A stretch of DNA of 64,000 nt from JBKBUF01 sp046290815 (GTDB lineage Bacteria > Bacteroidota > Bacteroidia > Cytophagales > Cytophagaceae), in the NCBI GenBank assembly GCA_046290815.1, contig JBKBUF010000006.1, positions 62,001 through 126,000 on the forward strand, written 5' to 3'. Position 1 is the stretch's first letter. The number at the start of each line of letters is the position of its first letter. Position numbers and translations under genes: made by a program. The notes beneath the pieces are model-generated. The model was not told the DNA's origin. It ran no database searches and saw only the letters and a program-made list of their open reading frames with translations. Shown piece after piece: positions 42,043-50,453 of this stretch.

Positions 42043-45006
42043 CTATTGTCTGAAGAAAGATGAGAATTTCATCAGCTGTTCTTCGTATTTGGCTGCTTCC
42101 TGTGTTTTGCCAGCTTCCTTCAAGGCACGGATAATGTGATCTAAAATGTAGAAGTTGACGTCGTAGTCCCGGCCTGCAGGATATTTATTTTTTCTGTAGA
42201 ATTCCACCAACTCCAGTGAACGTGTTGCCATGGTATTTGCAATTTCCAATGCCCATTCATCCTGGTCGAGTTTGAACAGCAGATTAATAAATGGTGGTGT
42301 TGCCAGATCATATGGTATGGTTGCGTCAGGCATTACAGTATAACAATGTCTTATTACTTCAAGAGATTTTTCTTTCTTGCCTTCTGCATATAGCTGAGCT
42401 GCCAATCTGTAAAACTGTGATCTTGCATTTACAGGGAATCTCAAATAGTTCTCATCATAATAAACTTTAGGATTGTCCAGCTCTCTCCAATGGAAGTTAT
42501 TCATCATTCTGTCATACATCACTGTGCTGTTAACAAAACCTTGTGATCCGGCAGGATATTTTACTGGTAGCAGACGATGAGCTAAACCTTCAAGCTGAGT
42601 ATATTCTTTCAGATTAAGGAAGTTAGCGCCTGATAAAGTTGTTGAAAAATAGATAGGTCTTTTCCAGTTGTTTGTTACAATCATATCAAGAATAACCAGA
42701 TCTTTTTTCTCTAAGGTGCTTGCGTTGATATTCCAGCTTAATCTGTCAAGGATAAGACCATGTAAAGTATCAGGTACTGCACCAGATCCTATAACAGCCT
42801 CTTTATCGATGTCCAAAAAGAAGTTTTTAGAAGGAAATATGGTATAAAAATCACCTGATCTTCCGGATTCTTGTCTCACTTCCGGGTTCTCGGATTTTAC
42901 AAGTTGCAGGTAACCAGCAAGATTAATTCCTGTAGAATATTTTGGCCTTTCCACAAAATATACCTGATCATTTTTTCCCTGAATGTAATCATCAAACTCT
43001 AATGAAATAGGCAGGGGTTCTGAATCATATGCCTGCCGTTTCATTTGATCTATGTACCAGTCTGTGTTCAATAAACTTAAATTGCACACTCTAACATCGG
43101 TACGGAAGCCTTCCACCTCCTGTACATACCAAAGAGGGAATGTATCGTTGTCGCCACCAGTGAAGATTATAGCATTCGGGGCACAGGAGTTTAGGAGATT
43201 TTTAGCTGAGTCGACTGCATGGTATCTGTTGGATCTGTCATGATCGTCCCATCCCTGAGCAGCCATTATTCCGGGTACTATCAAACAAATCAGGGTGACT
43301 AATGTAGGTCTTAGAACCTCTGATGATAAGTATTTTTTGAGCAGATCACTTAGAAAAAACACACCCATTCCTATCCAGATACAGAATGCATAGAATGAAC
43401 CGGCAAAAGTATAGTCTCGTTCTCTTGGCTCAACCGGTGGTTGATTCAGATAAACTACAATAGCAAGGCCTGTCATAATAAATAATGTCATTACAACCCA
43501 TGCATCTTTTTCTTTCCTTATGAAGTGGAAAATCATACCTACTATTCCTAGTATAAGTGGTAGTGCAAAGAAGTTATTTCTTCCTTTGTTGTTTTTAAGT
43601 ATTTCAGGCATCCCTTTGGCAGATTGAGTTGGCCAAAGTACTCCGGCATCCTGTATGTCACTTTGTCTTCCTACAAAGTTCCAACCAAAATATCGTAGGT
43701 ACATAAAACCTATCTGATAATTCAGCATGAATGATTTATCCTGCCAGAAGGTTGGCTTTCTCCCCGGGCGTAATTTCATCCACTGTCCGTACGCCTCCAC
43801 ATGATGCCCCTGAGTACTATATGCTCTTGGAAATAGAGTAATGTGTTTCGGATCATACTCATACTTCATTTTGTAATCATACACCACATATTCTCCCTTT
43901 TCAGAATCTTTTCTGTACAAAGGAGCTCCTTTTTCAGCATCAATAGGATAACCTGCAGTGAATAGAGGTCCTCTCAATAAAGGTCTGTCTCCGTATTGCT
44001 CTCTCTTCAGATAGGAAACGAAACTGATCACATTTTCAGGGTTGTTTTCATCGATAGGAGGATTATAATTTGATCTAATAACGATGATTCCATAAGAGGC
44101 ATAACCAATAAGGATAAACACAAGGGAAAGGAGAATGGTGTTTAACATTTTCTTCTGCTCTTTTATGGAATAATGGATCCCATATATGATTGCTCCTAGG
44201 AATAGGAGAGTGAATACAATAATTCCTGTGTTAAATGGCAATCCTAAGGAGTTGACAAAGAATATTTCAAATTGTCCGGCTATTGAAGGTAAGCCGGGAA
44301 TAACGCCGACCAGTATTACTACAATGATAATGCAGCTGATTACAATAGTAAGTATAAGTCCGTTTCTGGTTGGCTTATATTTTTTGAAATAATAAACCAG
44401 ACCTAAAGCCGGTACAGTAACTAGGTTTAGAAGGTGCACACCGATTGATAATCCCATCATGTATGCGATAAGAACCAACCATTTGTCCGAATCGGGTTCT
44501 TCTGCTTTTGTTTCCCATTTAAGAATAGCCCAGAACACAAAAGCTGTAAAGAAAGAAGACATGGCGTAAACTTCAGCTTCCACAGCAGAAAACCAGAAAG
44601 AGTCTGAGAATGTAAATGCCAGACTTCCTATAATACCACTACCTATAATGGCGATGGTTTCTCCCGTAGTAGGATTGTTATAGTCTACGGCAAGTTTTTT
44701 AGTCAGCAGGGTAATAGTCCAGAATAGGAATAACACTGTAAAGCCGGAAGATACTACTGATACCATATTTACCAGGACTGCCACTTTAGTTACGTCTGAG
44801 GTAAAAAGAGCGAAAATTCTTCCTATTAATAAGAATAGAGGAGCTCCGGGAGGGTGTGGGACCTGAAGTTTATAAGCACATGCAATAAATTCACCCGCAT
44901 CCCAAAAACTTGCAGTTGGTTCAACAGTAAGTACGTAAACAGCTGTAGAAATAAGAAAAATTAACCAGCCGGTTAAATTATTTAGCTTTTGATAGTTGTT
45001 CAACAT
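42043..45006 (-). CDS. DUF2723 membrane protein (TMEM260-like, possible O-mannosyltransferase)
   Basis: I start at ATG 45006 (MLNNYQKLNNLTGWLIF), 987 residues; a TTG-started frame reaches 45042. The N-terminal half has about 12-13 membrane helices with the first loop TASFWDAGEFIACAYKLQVP followed by HPPGAPLFLLIGR, the DUF2723 signature; the C-terminal half is soluble with helical repeat-like end (KEKSLEVIRHCYTVMP, EAGKTQEAAKYEEQLMKF). DUF2723 is the domain of the human O-mannosyltransferase TMEM260, and the Asp-Glu loop is typical of lipid-sugar-dependent transferases. Bacterial function is unproven. The nearby manC would supply GDP-mannose. Confidence 0.85.
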   Translation of the reverse strand: MLNNYQKLNNLTGWLIFLISTAVYVLTVEPTASFWDAGEFIACAYKLQVPHPPGAPLFLLIGRIFALFTSDVTKVAVLVNMVSVVSSGFTVLFLFWTITLLTKKLAVDYNNPTTGETIAIIGSGIIGSLAFTFSDSFWFSAVEAEVYAMSSFFTAFVFWAILKWETKAEEPDSDKWLVLIAYMMGLSIGVHLLNLVTVPALGLVYYFKKYKPTRNGLILTIVISCIIIVVILVGVIPGLPSIAGQFEIFFVNSLGLPFNTGIIVFTLLFLGAIIYGIHYSIKEQKKMLNTILLSLVFILIGYASYGIIVIRSNYNPPIDENNPENVISFVSYLKREQYGDRPLLRGPLFTAGYPIDAEKGAPLYRKDSEKGEYVVYDYKMKYEYDPKHITLFPRAYSTQGHHVEAYGQWMKLRPGRKPTFWQDKSFMLNYQIGFMYLRYFGWNFVGRQSDIQDAGVLWPTQSAKGMPEILKNNKGRNNFFALPLILGIVGMIFHFIRKEKDAWVVMTLFIMTGLAIVVYLNQPPVEPRERDYTFAGSFYAFCIWIGMGVFFLSDLLKKYLSSEVLRPTLVTLICLIVPGIMAAQGWDDHDRSNRYHAVDSAKNLLNSCAPNAIIFTGGDNDTFPLWYVQEVEGFRTDVRVCNLSLLNTDWYIDQMKRQAYDSEPLPISLEFDDYIQGKNDQVYFVERPKYSTGINLAGYLQLVKSENPEVRQESGRSGDFYTIFPSKNFFLDIDKEAVIGSGAVPDTLHGLILDRLSWNINASTLEKKDLVILDMIVTNNWKRPIYFSTTLSGANFLNLKEYTQLEGLAHRLLPVKYPAGSQGFVNSTVMYDRMMNNFHWRELDNPKVYYDENYLRFPVNARSQFYRLAAQLYAEGKKEKSLEVIRHCYTVMPDATIPYDLATPPFINLLFKLDQDEWALEIANTMATRSLELVEFYRKNKYPAGRDYDVNFYILDHIIRALKEAGKTQEAAKYEEQLMKFSSFFRQ

Positions 45007-45064
45007 CTTAAATTTAAAAATTATGGAAGGCGAAATTAGCAATTTTCTCTTAAAAGGCTAATTG

Positions 45065-45175
45065 ATGTTCTTATTAATTCACAGGGGCGAAAAGGAGGCA
45101 GAACCACCTGAAGAGGATTTTTCTCAGGCAATAGCTAAAATAATATCAGATGAAGAGCTCGTTAAAGATTCCTGA
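45065..45175 (+). CDS. Possible small ORF or gene remnant
   Basis: Frame of 36 codons from ATG 45065 to TGA 45175. The translation (GEKEAEPPEEDFSQAIAKII, then SDEELVKDS) is acidic and looks coding-like. A second short frame in the same register upstream (ATG 45023, MEGEISNFLLKG, stop) is separated by one stop codon, which could mean a decayed gene. It overlaps the end of the T9SS mini-protein gene by 14 bases. Weak support. Confidence 0.25.
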   Translation: MFLLIHRGEKEAEPPEEDFSQAIAKIISDEELVKDS

Positions 45176-45572
45176 TCCTTTGGATCTTTTTGGTTTCGAT
45201 CAGGCCTTTGTCGGAGTAAATATTGCAGAAATACATGCCTGGTTTGATGTGAGAGAAGTCCACTTCAACTTTGTAGGTACCTGCAGTTTTATTGGATAGG
45301 TCAATGAATGCAACTTCTTTTCCTATCAAGTCATAAATACGGATGAATTTGACGTTTTTATTTCCTGTATTTACTCTGATAGTCAAAAGTTCATTTTCTA
45401 CCGGATTCGGAGAAATGAACATTTCATATCTGGCATCCTTTACCTCAGTGGTATCCATCACATGGTGAGAATTTCCATGAGCTAATGCATTATGCTGAGC
45501 CACAGAACTTTGTTTCCAAAGCACAAAAGTGGTAAGCAAAATTGCAAAAGTATATTGTAAAGTTTTTACCAT
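45162..45572 (-). CDS. Miniature T9SS type A sorting-domain protein
   Basis: Protein of 136 residues: signal peptide (about 1-25, FAILLTTFVLWKQSSVAQ), a His/Asp-containing linker of about 25 residues (HNALAHGNSHHVMD), then a complete type A sorting domain (about 50-136): SPNPVENELLTIRV, IRIYDLIGKEVAFIDLS, GTYKVEVDFSHIKPGMYFC, TKKIQRI. The T9SS would export it across the outer membrane and may attach it to surface lipid, yet almost no passenger remains. Alone between the DUF2723 gene and yifB. Confidence 0.85.
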   Translation of the reverse strand: MVKTLQYTFAILLTTFVLWKQSSVAQHNALAHGNSHHVMDTTEVKDARYEMFISPNPVENELLTIRVNTGNKNVKFIRIYDLIGKEVAFIDLSNKTAGTYKVEVDFSHIKPGMYFCNIYSDKGLIETKKIQRIRNL

Positions 45573-45591
45573 ATATAGTCGAGTCCGAGTT

Positions 45592-45599
45592 CAAATATA
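45592..45599 (-). promoter_or_regulatory. -7-like element before the T9SS mini-protein
   Basis: On the minus strand TATATTTG (45599-45592), an exact TAnnTTTG match, lies 20 bp before the start codon. The nearest TTTG above it (45627-45624) is 24 bases away, slightly too far. Confidence 0.33.
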
Positions 45600-45733
45600 A
45601 CACATAATCCGTAAAAATCATGCCAAATTATACAATAATCCGGCCCATTTATCATTATACAGGATTTCTATCAATATAGTTACAATCTTTGAAAAATGCA
45701 AGAAAAATCTCCAAATAACTTATTATAATGCAA

Positions 45734-47284
45734 TTACCCCGCCCAACCCTCTCTATCCAAACTCCTGTATTGAATTGCTTCTGCAAGATGTTCCAATAAA
45801 ATTTCTTCGCTTTCTGCCAGGTCCGCAATTGTTCGGGAAACTTTCAGAATTCTGTCATAAGCTCTGGCAGATAAGCCTAATTTTTCCATAGCAGTTTTCA
45901 AAAGATTTTTTCCTGCTTCACTTACATCACAGATTTCCTTGACCATTTGTGGTGGCATCATAGCATTGGAGTGTATAGGGTTGCCATCTATTTCCACATC
46001 TTTAAATCGCTCAGATTGGATCTTTCTTGCTTTTACTACTCTATCTCTTATGATCTCACTGTTTTCTGATTTTCTGTTCGCTGTCATTTCATCAAAGCTC
46101 ACAGGTGTTACTTCTACGTGTAGGTCTATACGGTCCAACAATGGACCTGAAACTTTATTCAAATATCTTTGTACAACCCCTGGTCCGCATACACATTCTT
46201 TTTCCGGATGGTTGTAATAACCGCAAGGGCAGGGGTTCATGCTGGCGACAAGCATAAAGTTAGAGGGGAAATCAACAGAAATTTTTGCTCTTGATATTGT
46301 TACCCTTCTTTCTTCAAGCGGCTGGCGCATTACTTCAAGAACTGTTCTTTTAAATTCCGGTAATTCATCGAGGAATAATACACCGTTATGTGCAAGTGAA
46401 ATTTCTCCGGGTTGCGGATGGCCTCCACCTCCTACGAGCGCCACATCCGAAATTGTATGATGAGGAGAGCGAAACGGCCTGCTGCAGATAAGTGATGCAG
46501 CACCTTTAAGTCTTCCTGCTACTGAATGAATTTTGGTTGTTTCCAAGGCTTCATGGAGACTAAGCGGTGGTAATATACTTGGAAGTCTTTTTGCCAGCAT
46601 TGTTTTACCTGCACCGGGAGGTCCTATCATGATCACATTATGCCCCCCCGCAGCAGCAATTTCCAGTGCACGCTTTATATTTTCCTGGCCCTGCACATTG
46701 GCGAAATCAGCTTCATAAATATTATTGTTAGTGAAGAAAACTTCTCTTGTATCCCTCACTACAGGGTTAAGTTTTAATTTGCCTTCAAAAAAATCTATCG
46801 CTTCATTGAGTGAGCTTACTCCGTAGATTTCAATGTTGTTGACTATCGCTGCTTCGTCCTCGTTTTCTTTAGGTAGAATAAATCCCTTGAAACCTTGTTT
46901 TCTTGCTTCAATTGCTATAGGCAACACACCTTTGATTGGCCTTAACGTGCCATCAAGTGCAAGTTCTCCCATAATTACATATTTGTCGAAGTCGGGAGCA
47001 AATATTTGTCCTGAAGCATACAATGTACCTAATGCAATAGGAAGGTCATAAGCTGATCCTTCTTTCCTGATATCTGCAGGAGCCAGGTTTACCACTACCT
47101 TTTGTCGTGGCATTCTGAAACCAAGATTTTTTATTGCTGATTCTACGCGGTGTTCACTTTCTTTTACCGCGCTGTCGGGGAGACCAACGATACAAAATTT
47201 TGTACCTTGTCCAACATTTACTTCAATTGTGACGGTATAGGCGTTTACCCCAAAAACCGCACTTCCGTAAGTTTTGGCAACCAT
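45734..47284 (-). CDS. YifB/ComM-like Mg-chelatase-type AAA ATPase
   Basis: Protein of 516 residues. N-terminal Lon-S5-like domain (CIVGLPDSAVKESEHRVESA, MGELALDGTLRPIKGVLP), AAA domain with Walker A GPPGAGKTMLAKRLPSI, Walker B GVLFLDELPEF, and FMLVASMNPCPCGYY; C-terminal Mg_chelatase_C (SARAYDRILKVSRTIADL, HLAEAIQYRSLD). Homologue ComM drives branch migration during natural transformation. Complete. Lies 24 bp after gmhA. Confidence 0.95.
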   Translation of the reverse strand: MVAKTYGSAVFGVNAYTVTIEVNVGQGTKFCIVGLPDSAVKESEHRVESAIKNLGFRMPRQKVVVNLAPADIRKEGSAYDLPIALGTLYASGQIFAPDFDKYVIMGELALDGTLRPIKGVLPIAIEARKQGFKGFILPKENEDEAAIVNNIEIYGVSSLNEAIDFFEGKLKLNPVVRDTREVFFTNNNIYEADFANVQGQENIKRALEIAAAGGHNVIMIGPPGAGKTMLAKRLPSILPPLSLHEALETTKIHSVAGRLKGAASLICSRPFRSPHHTISDVALVGGGGHPQPGEISLAHNGVLFLDELPEFKRTVLEVMRQPLEERRVTISRAKISVDFPSNFMLVASMNPCPCGYYNHPEKECVCGPGVVQRYLNKVSGPLLDRIDLHVEVTPVSFDEMTANRKSENSEIIRDRVVKARKIQSERFKDVEIDGNPIHSNAMMPPQMVKEICDVSEAGKNLLKTAMEKLGLSARAYDRILKVSRTIADLAESEEILLEHLAEAIQYRSLDREGWAG

Positions 47285-47308
47285 AGCTAGCTGAAAAATT
47301 TTTAAAAA

Positions 47309-47890
47309 CTATTTAACTGTTTTCTCTATTAATAAAATTAAAATATGAATGATTTTAATGTGTATTTCCTGAATTCTGTCTGCGTAACCGTAATGAGGTA
47401 CATTGAGAACGATGTCACATAATCCTGCAAGTTTACCGCCGTCTTTTCCCGTAAGGCCTACTACTTTCATCCCTTTGTTTTTTGCCTCTTCTGCCGCTTT
47501 AAGTACATTCTCGGAATTTCCGCTTGTGCTTATAGCCAGTAGTACATCTCCTTTGTTTCCCAAGGCGCCAATGTATCTGGAAAAGACATACAGGTATCCA
47601 TAGTCATTTGCCGTACATGAAATGTGACTTGGATCGGATATGGCAATTGCCGGCAAAGGTTTGCGGTTATCACGATATCTTCCTGTCAATTCCTCCGCGA
47701 AATGCATTGCATCACAAAAAGAACCTCCATTTCCGCATGAAAGTATTTTATTCCCTTCATTAATGGCATTGCTCATCATCATTGCAGCATCTTCAATTTT
47801 TTTAATGTTGCCCTGGTCATTTAAAAAATTGTTTAATACCTCTGCAGCTGACTGCAATTCTTTAGATATTATTTCAGTATAAGACATCAT
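47309..47890 (-). CDS. gmhA: Sedoheptulose-7-phosphate isomerase (GmhA-like SIS protein)
   Basis: Protein of 193 residues with SIS fold: KILSCGNGGSFCDAMHFAEELTGRYR (phosphate loop and catalytic Glu), LLAISTSGNSENVLKAAEEA, and PHYGYADRIQEIHIKIIHIL (catalytic His). These match GmhA, which makes D-glycero-heptose-7-phosphate for lipopolysaccharide core heptose or for GDP-heptose. First Met of MMSYTE used; the second is equally possible. Confidence 0.92.
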   Translation of the reverse strand: MMSYTEIISKELQSAAEVLNNFLNDQGNIKKIEDAAMMMSNAINEGNKILSCGNGGSFCDAMHFAEELTGRYRDNRKPLPAIAISDPSHISCTANDYGYLYVFSRYIGALGNKGDVLLAISTSGNSENVLKAAEEAKNKGMKVVGLTGKDGGKLAGLCDIVLNVPHYGYADRIQEIHIKIIHILILLIEKTVK

Positions 47891-47946
47891 TTTCGATTTG
47901 TATGCTAATTAAGAATAAAAGTATTAAACAACCAATTACAAATAAA

Positions 47947-47968
47947 AAAAACCGGAATTCCGGTTTTT
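47947..47968 (-). terminator. Rho-independent terminator after the acidic protein gene
   Basis: Perfect inverted repeat AAAAACCGGAA/TTCCGGTTTTT followed by T-run on the minus strand, 7 bp past the stop of the acidic protein gene. It has A/T runs on both sides and could work in both directions. Confidence 0.85.
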
Positions 47969-47974
47969 AATTAA

Positions 47975-48298
47975 TTAATATCTGTCGTCCCAGTCAGCAC
48001 CACCTGCGTCATCATCATCAAATTGCTCCCATTCATCATCCAGGTTTTCTTCTTTCCATTTAGATTCATCATCGAGGTCTTCATCGTCATCCCACACTTC
48101 TTTGAAATCATCCCTGAAGTCATCGTCTTCCTCCATGGCTTTTTCTTCTTCCTCAAAATCTTTTACAATCTGAGCGGTAAGACCTGTTCTGGACAGCGCC
48201 TGTTCTTTGGTCAGACCGGCATCAAGCAGAGCTTTATAGGCTTCGAAACTGGCATAAAGCTCATCATCACTTAAATCATCAAGATTCATATTCTTCAT
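47975..48298 (-). CDS. Highly acidic small protein, function unknown
   Basis: Protein of 107 residues. The first ~55 residues form a compact helical region (LSDDELYASFEAYKALLDAG, LTKEQALSRTGLTAQIVKDF) like a small helix-turn-helix; the rest is almost all Asp/Glu with regularly spaced Trp (VWDDDEDLDDESKWKEE, DDEWEQFDDDD). I do not recognise a named family. It has its own terminator and lies between psd and gmhA. Such tails often mimic nucleic acid or bind basic proteins, but that is a guess. Confidence 0.75.
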   Translation of the reverse strand: MKNMNLDDLSDDELYASFEAYKALLDAGLTKEQALSRTGLTAQIVKDFEEEEKAMEEDDDFRDDFKEVWDDDEDLDDESKWKEENLDDEWEQFDDDDAGGADWDDRY

Positions 48299-48345
48299 AA
48301 GATGCTTTAGTACATTAAAATTTTGAAACTATAACGTAATTTTTT

Positions 48346-48363
48346 TTTATGGTTTATGGTTTA
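48346..48363. repeat. Short heptamer repeat, about 2.6 x TTTATGG
   Basis: TTTATGG TTTATGG TTTA, 11 bp before the stop end of psd on the minus strand. Same 7-bp period as the other arrays; too short to be sure it is the same phenomenon. Confidence 0.4.
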
Positions 48364-48373
48364 ACTGAAATGA

Positions 48374-49048
48374 TTATTGATTGGAAGATGAGTCAAACTC
48401 AGCAAGAACAGTCACACCGCCTTTTACTTTTTCTCCAAGTTTAACTTTTACCTGCGCATTTACAGGCATTAGTACATCTACCCTGGATCCGAATTTGATA
48501 AAACCCAGTTCCTCTCCCTGTTTTACCTCTTCACCTGCCTGAAGATACCAGACAATTCTTTTTGCAAGAGCTCCTGCAATCTGTCTGATAAGAACGTTCC
48601 TGTTTTCTCCTCCTTCAACAACAATGGTTGTTCTTTCATTTTCTGTACTGGATTTGGGATGCCAGGCAACAAGGTATTTGCCCGAATGGTATTTGAAGTA
48701 AGTAACAATACCGCTAATTGGATTACGGTTGATATGAACGTTTACAGGTGACATAAATATCGATACCTGTTTTCTTGTGCTGTTAAAATATTCTGTTTCA
48801 TCAACATCTTCTATTACGACAACTTTTCCATCAGCAGGAGCGATGATGTGGTTGTCATTTATCTCAAGACTTCTCCTTGGGCTTCTGAAAAACTGAAGAA
48901 TTGCCAGATAAATAATTGCTGATATGGTTACAGAAACAATATGTATATTTTTATTCCCCGGAAGAAAATAAAATATAGCAACATTGATTACTACCAAAAT
49001 CAGAAACAGATAAGTTAAAATTTTATAACCTTCCTTGTGAATGACCAT
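48374..49048 (-). CDS. psd: Phosphatidylserine decarboxylase proenzyme
   Basis: Protein of 224 residues, the short bacterial PSD type. Two N-terminal membrane helices (about 10-50), then the decarboxylase domain: HIIAPADGKVVVIEDV, MSPVNVHINRNPISG, FKYHSGKYLVAWHPKSS, and the self-cleavage site in FIKFGSRVDVLMP, where Gly-Ser splits to form the pyruvoyl group. It makes phosphatidylethanolamine. Last gene of a run CPBP-cdsA-gdhA-psd. Confidence 0.95.
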   Translation of the reverse strand: MVIHKEGYKILTYLFLILVVINVAIFYFLPGNKNIHIVSVTISAIIYLAILQFFRSPRRSLEINDNHIIAPADGKVVVIEDVDETEYFNSTRKQVSIFMSPVNVHINRNPISGIVTYFKYHSGKYLVAWHPKSSTENERTTIVVEGGENRNVLIRQIAGALAKRIVWYLQAGEEVKQGEELGFIKFGSRVDVLMPVNAQVKVKLGEKVKGGVTVLAEFDSSSNQ

Positions 49049-49085
49049 ATACTAAAAACTATTTCCCGGCAAATATACTAAAATG

Positions 49086-50363
49086 TTAAAATCCCCCACG
49101 GAATTTATATGTTTTTGCCACTTTATCTATGGCCACTATATATGCAGCTACCCTCATTGGCACTTTATATTGCTGAGAAGTGGTGTAAACCCTTTCAAAT
49201 GACTCCTTCATAATCCGGTCACATCTTCGGTTGACTCTTTCAAGTGGCCATCTCAGGCCCAGTCTGTTTTGTACCCATTCAAAATAAGAAACCGTTACGC
49301 CTCCTGCATTGGCAAGAATATCCGGTACTACCATAATCCCTTTATTATTGATGATTTCATCAGCATTTGCACTCGTCGGTCCATTTGCACCTTCTACAAT
49401 TAGCTTAGCACGGATGTTGGGGGCGTTGTGGCTATGAATCACATCCTCTTTTGCTGCAGGCACAAGCAGGTCGACATGGCAGGTAATAATACCGTCAGGG
49501 TCGCCCATCTTTTCAGCTTTGGTATAACCTTCAAGTAAGCCATTGTTTGAATCTCTGTAGTTTAATGCATCCTGAATATCAATTCCTTTGTCGTTCCAGT
49601 ACGCACCGCTAATGTCGCTTATTGCTTTAATTTTTACTCCTCTTTCTTCAAGAAGCTTTGCCGCATTGGATCCTACATTTCCAAATCCCTGGATAGCAGC
49701 GCTGGTGTGTGTAGGGTTCATTTTAAGGCGCTGCATTGCAGACAGGGCTGTTACCATTACACCTCTGCCTGTAGCTTCAACCCTGCCAAGCGAACCACCT
49801 AAAACCAGCGGCTTGCCGGTAACCACAGCGTTCGTTGTCATGCCTTTGGCTTTAGAGTATTCATCCATAAGCCAAGCCATTTCCTGCGGACCGGTTCCCA
49901 TGTCAGGAGCCGGTATATCTCTGTCAGGACCGAAAATGTCCAGCAAAGCAAGGGTATAAGCTCTGGTCAGTCTTTCAATTTCTCCTTTTGACATTGCTCT
50001 CGGGTTACATGTTATTCCACCTTTTGCTCCGCCATAAGGAATATCAACCACAGCACATTTCCAGGTCATCCAGGCAGCAAGTGCTTTTACCTCATCCAGT
50101 GTCACCGCCATATCATAACGGATTCCCCCTTTTCCCGGACCGAGAATTGTCGAATGAATAACACGGTATCCTTGAAAAACCTTGATACTTCCGTCATCCA
50201 TTGTGATAGGAATTGATACTATCACCACTTTCGCAGGATTTTTCAAAACATTGTATGTTTCATTATCCAAACCCAGGATCTGAGCGGCGTAATCAAACCG
50301 TGACATCATGGATTCCAGAGGATTATCTCTGTCTTTAATCGGTGCTGGTTCTATATATGACAT
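49086..50363 (-). CDS. gdhA: Glutamate dehydrogenase (Glu/Leu/Phe/Val family)
   Basis: Protein of 425 residues. Substrate site GPGKGGIRYDMAVTLDEV and catalytic Lys region WMTWKCAVVDIPYGGAKGGI; PAPDMGTGPQEMAWLMDEYS; Rossmann NAD(P) loop AAIQGFGNVGSNAAKLLEERG; VEGANGPTSANADEI. Reversible oxidative deamination of glutamate; the hexameric type with about 420 residues. Between cdsA and psd, with no metabolic link to phospholipids. Confidence 0.95.
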   Translation of the reverse strand: MSYIEPAPIKDRDNPLESMMSRFDYAAQILGLDNETYNVLKNPAKVVIVSIPITMDDGSIKVFQGYRVIHSTILGPGKGGIRYDMAVTLDEVKALAAWMTWKCAVVDIPYGGAKGGITCNPRAMSKGEIERLTRAYTLALLDIFGPDRDIPAPDMGTGPQEMAWLMDEYSKAKGMTTNAVVTGKPLVLGGSLGRVEATGRGVMVTALSAMQRLKMNPTHTSAAIQGFGNVGSNAAKLLEERGVKIKAISDISGAYWNDKGIDIQDALNYRDSNNGLLEGYTKAEKMGDPDGIITCHVDLLVPAAKEDVIHSHNAPNIRAKLIVEGANGPTSANADEIINNKGIMVVPDILANAGGVTVSYFEWVQNRLGLRWPLERVNRRCDRIMKESFERVYTTSQQYKVPMRVAAYIVAIDKVAKTYKFRGGF

Positions 50364-50453
50364 AAACTGCTATTTCTTTTTTTACTAAACGGTTTTACGG
50401 AAAAGAATTTTATCCGTTAACAAATTTTCCTGATTATGGAAGATAGAGCAATT

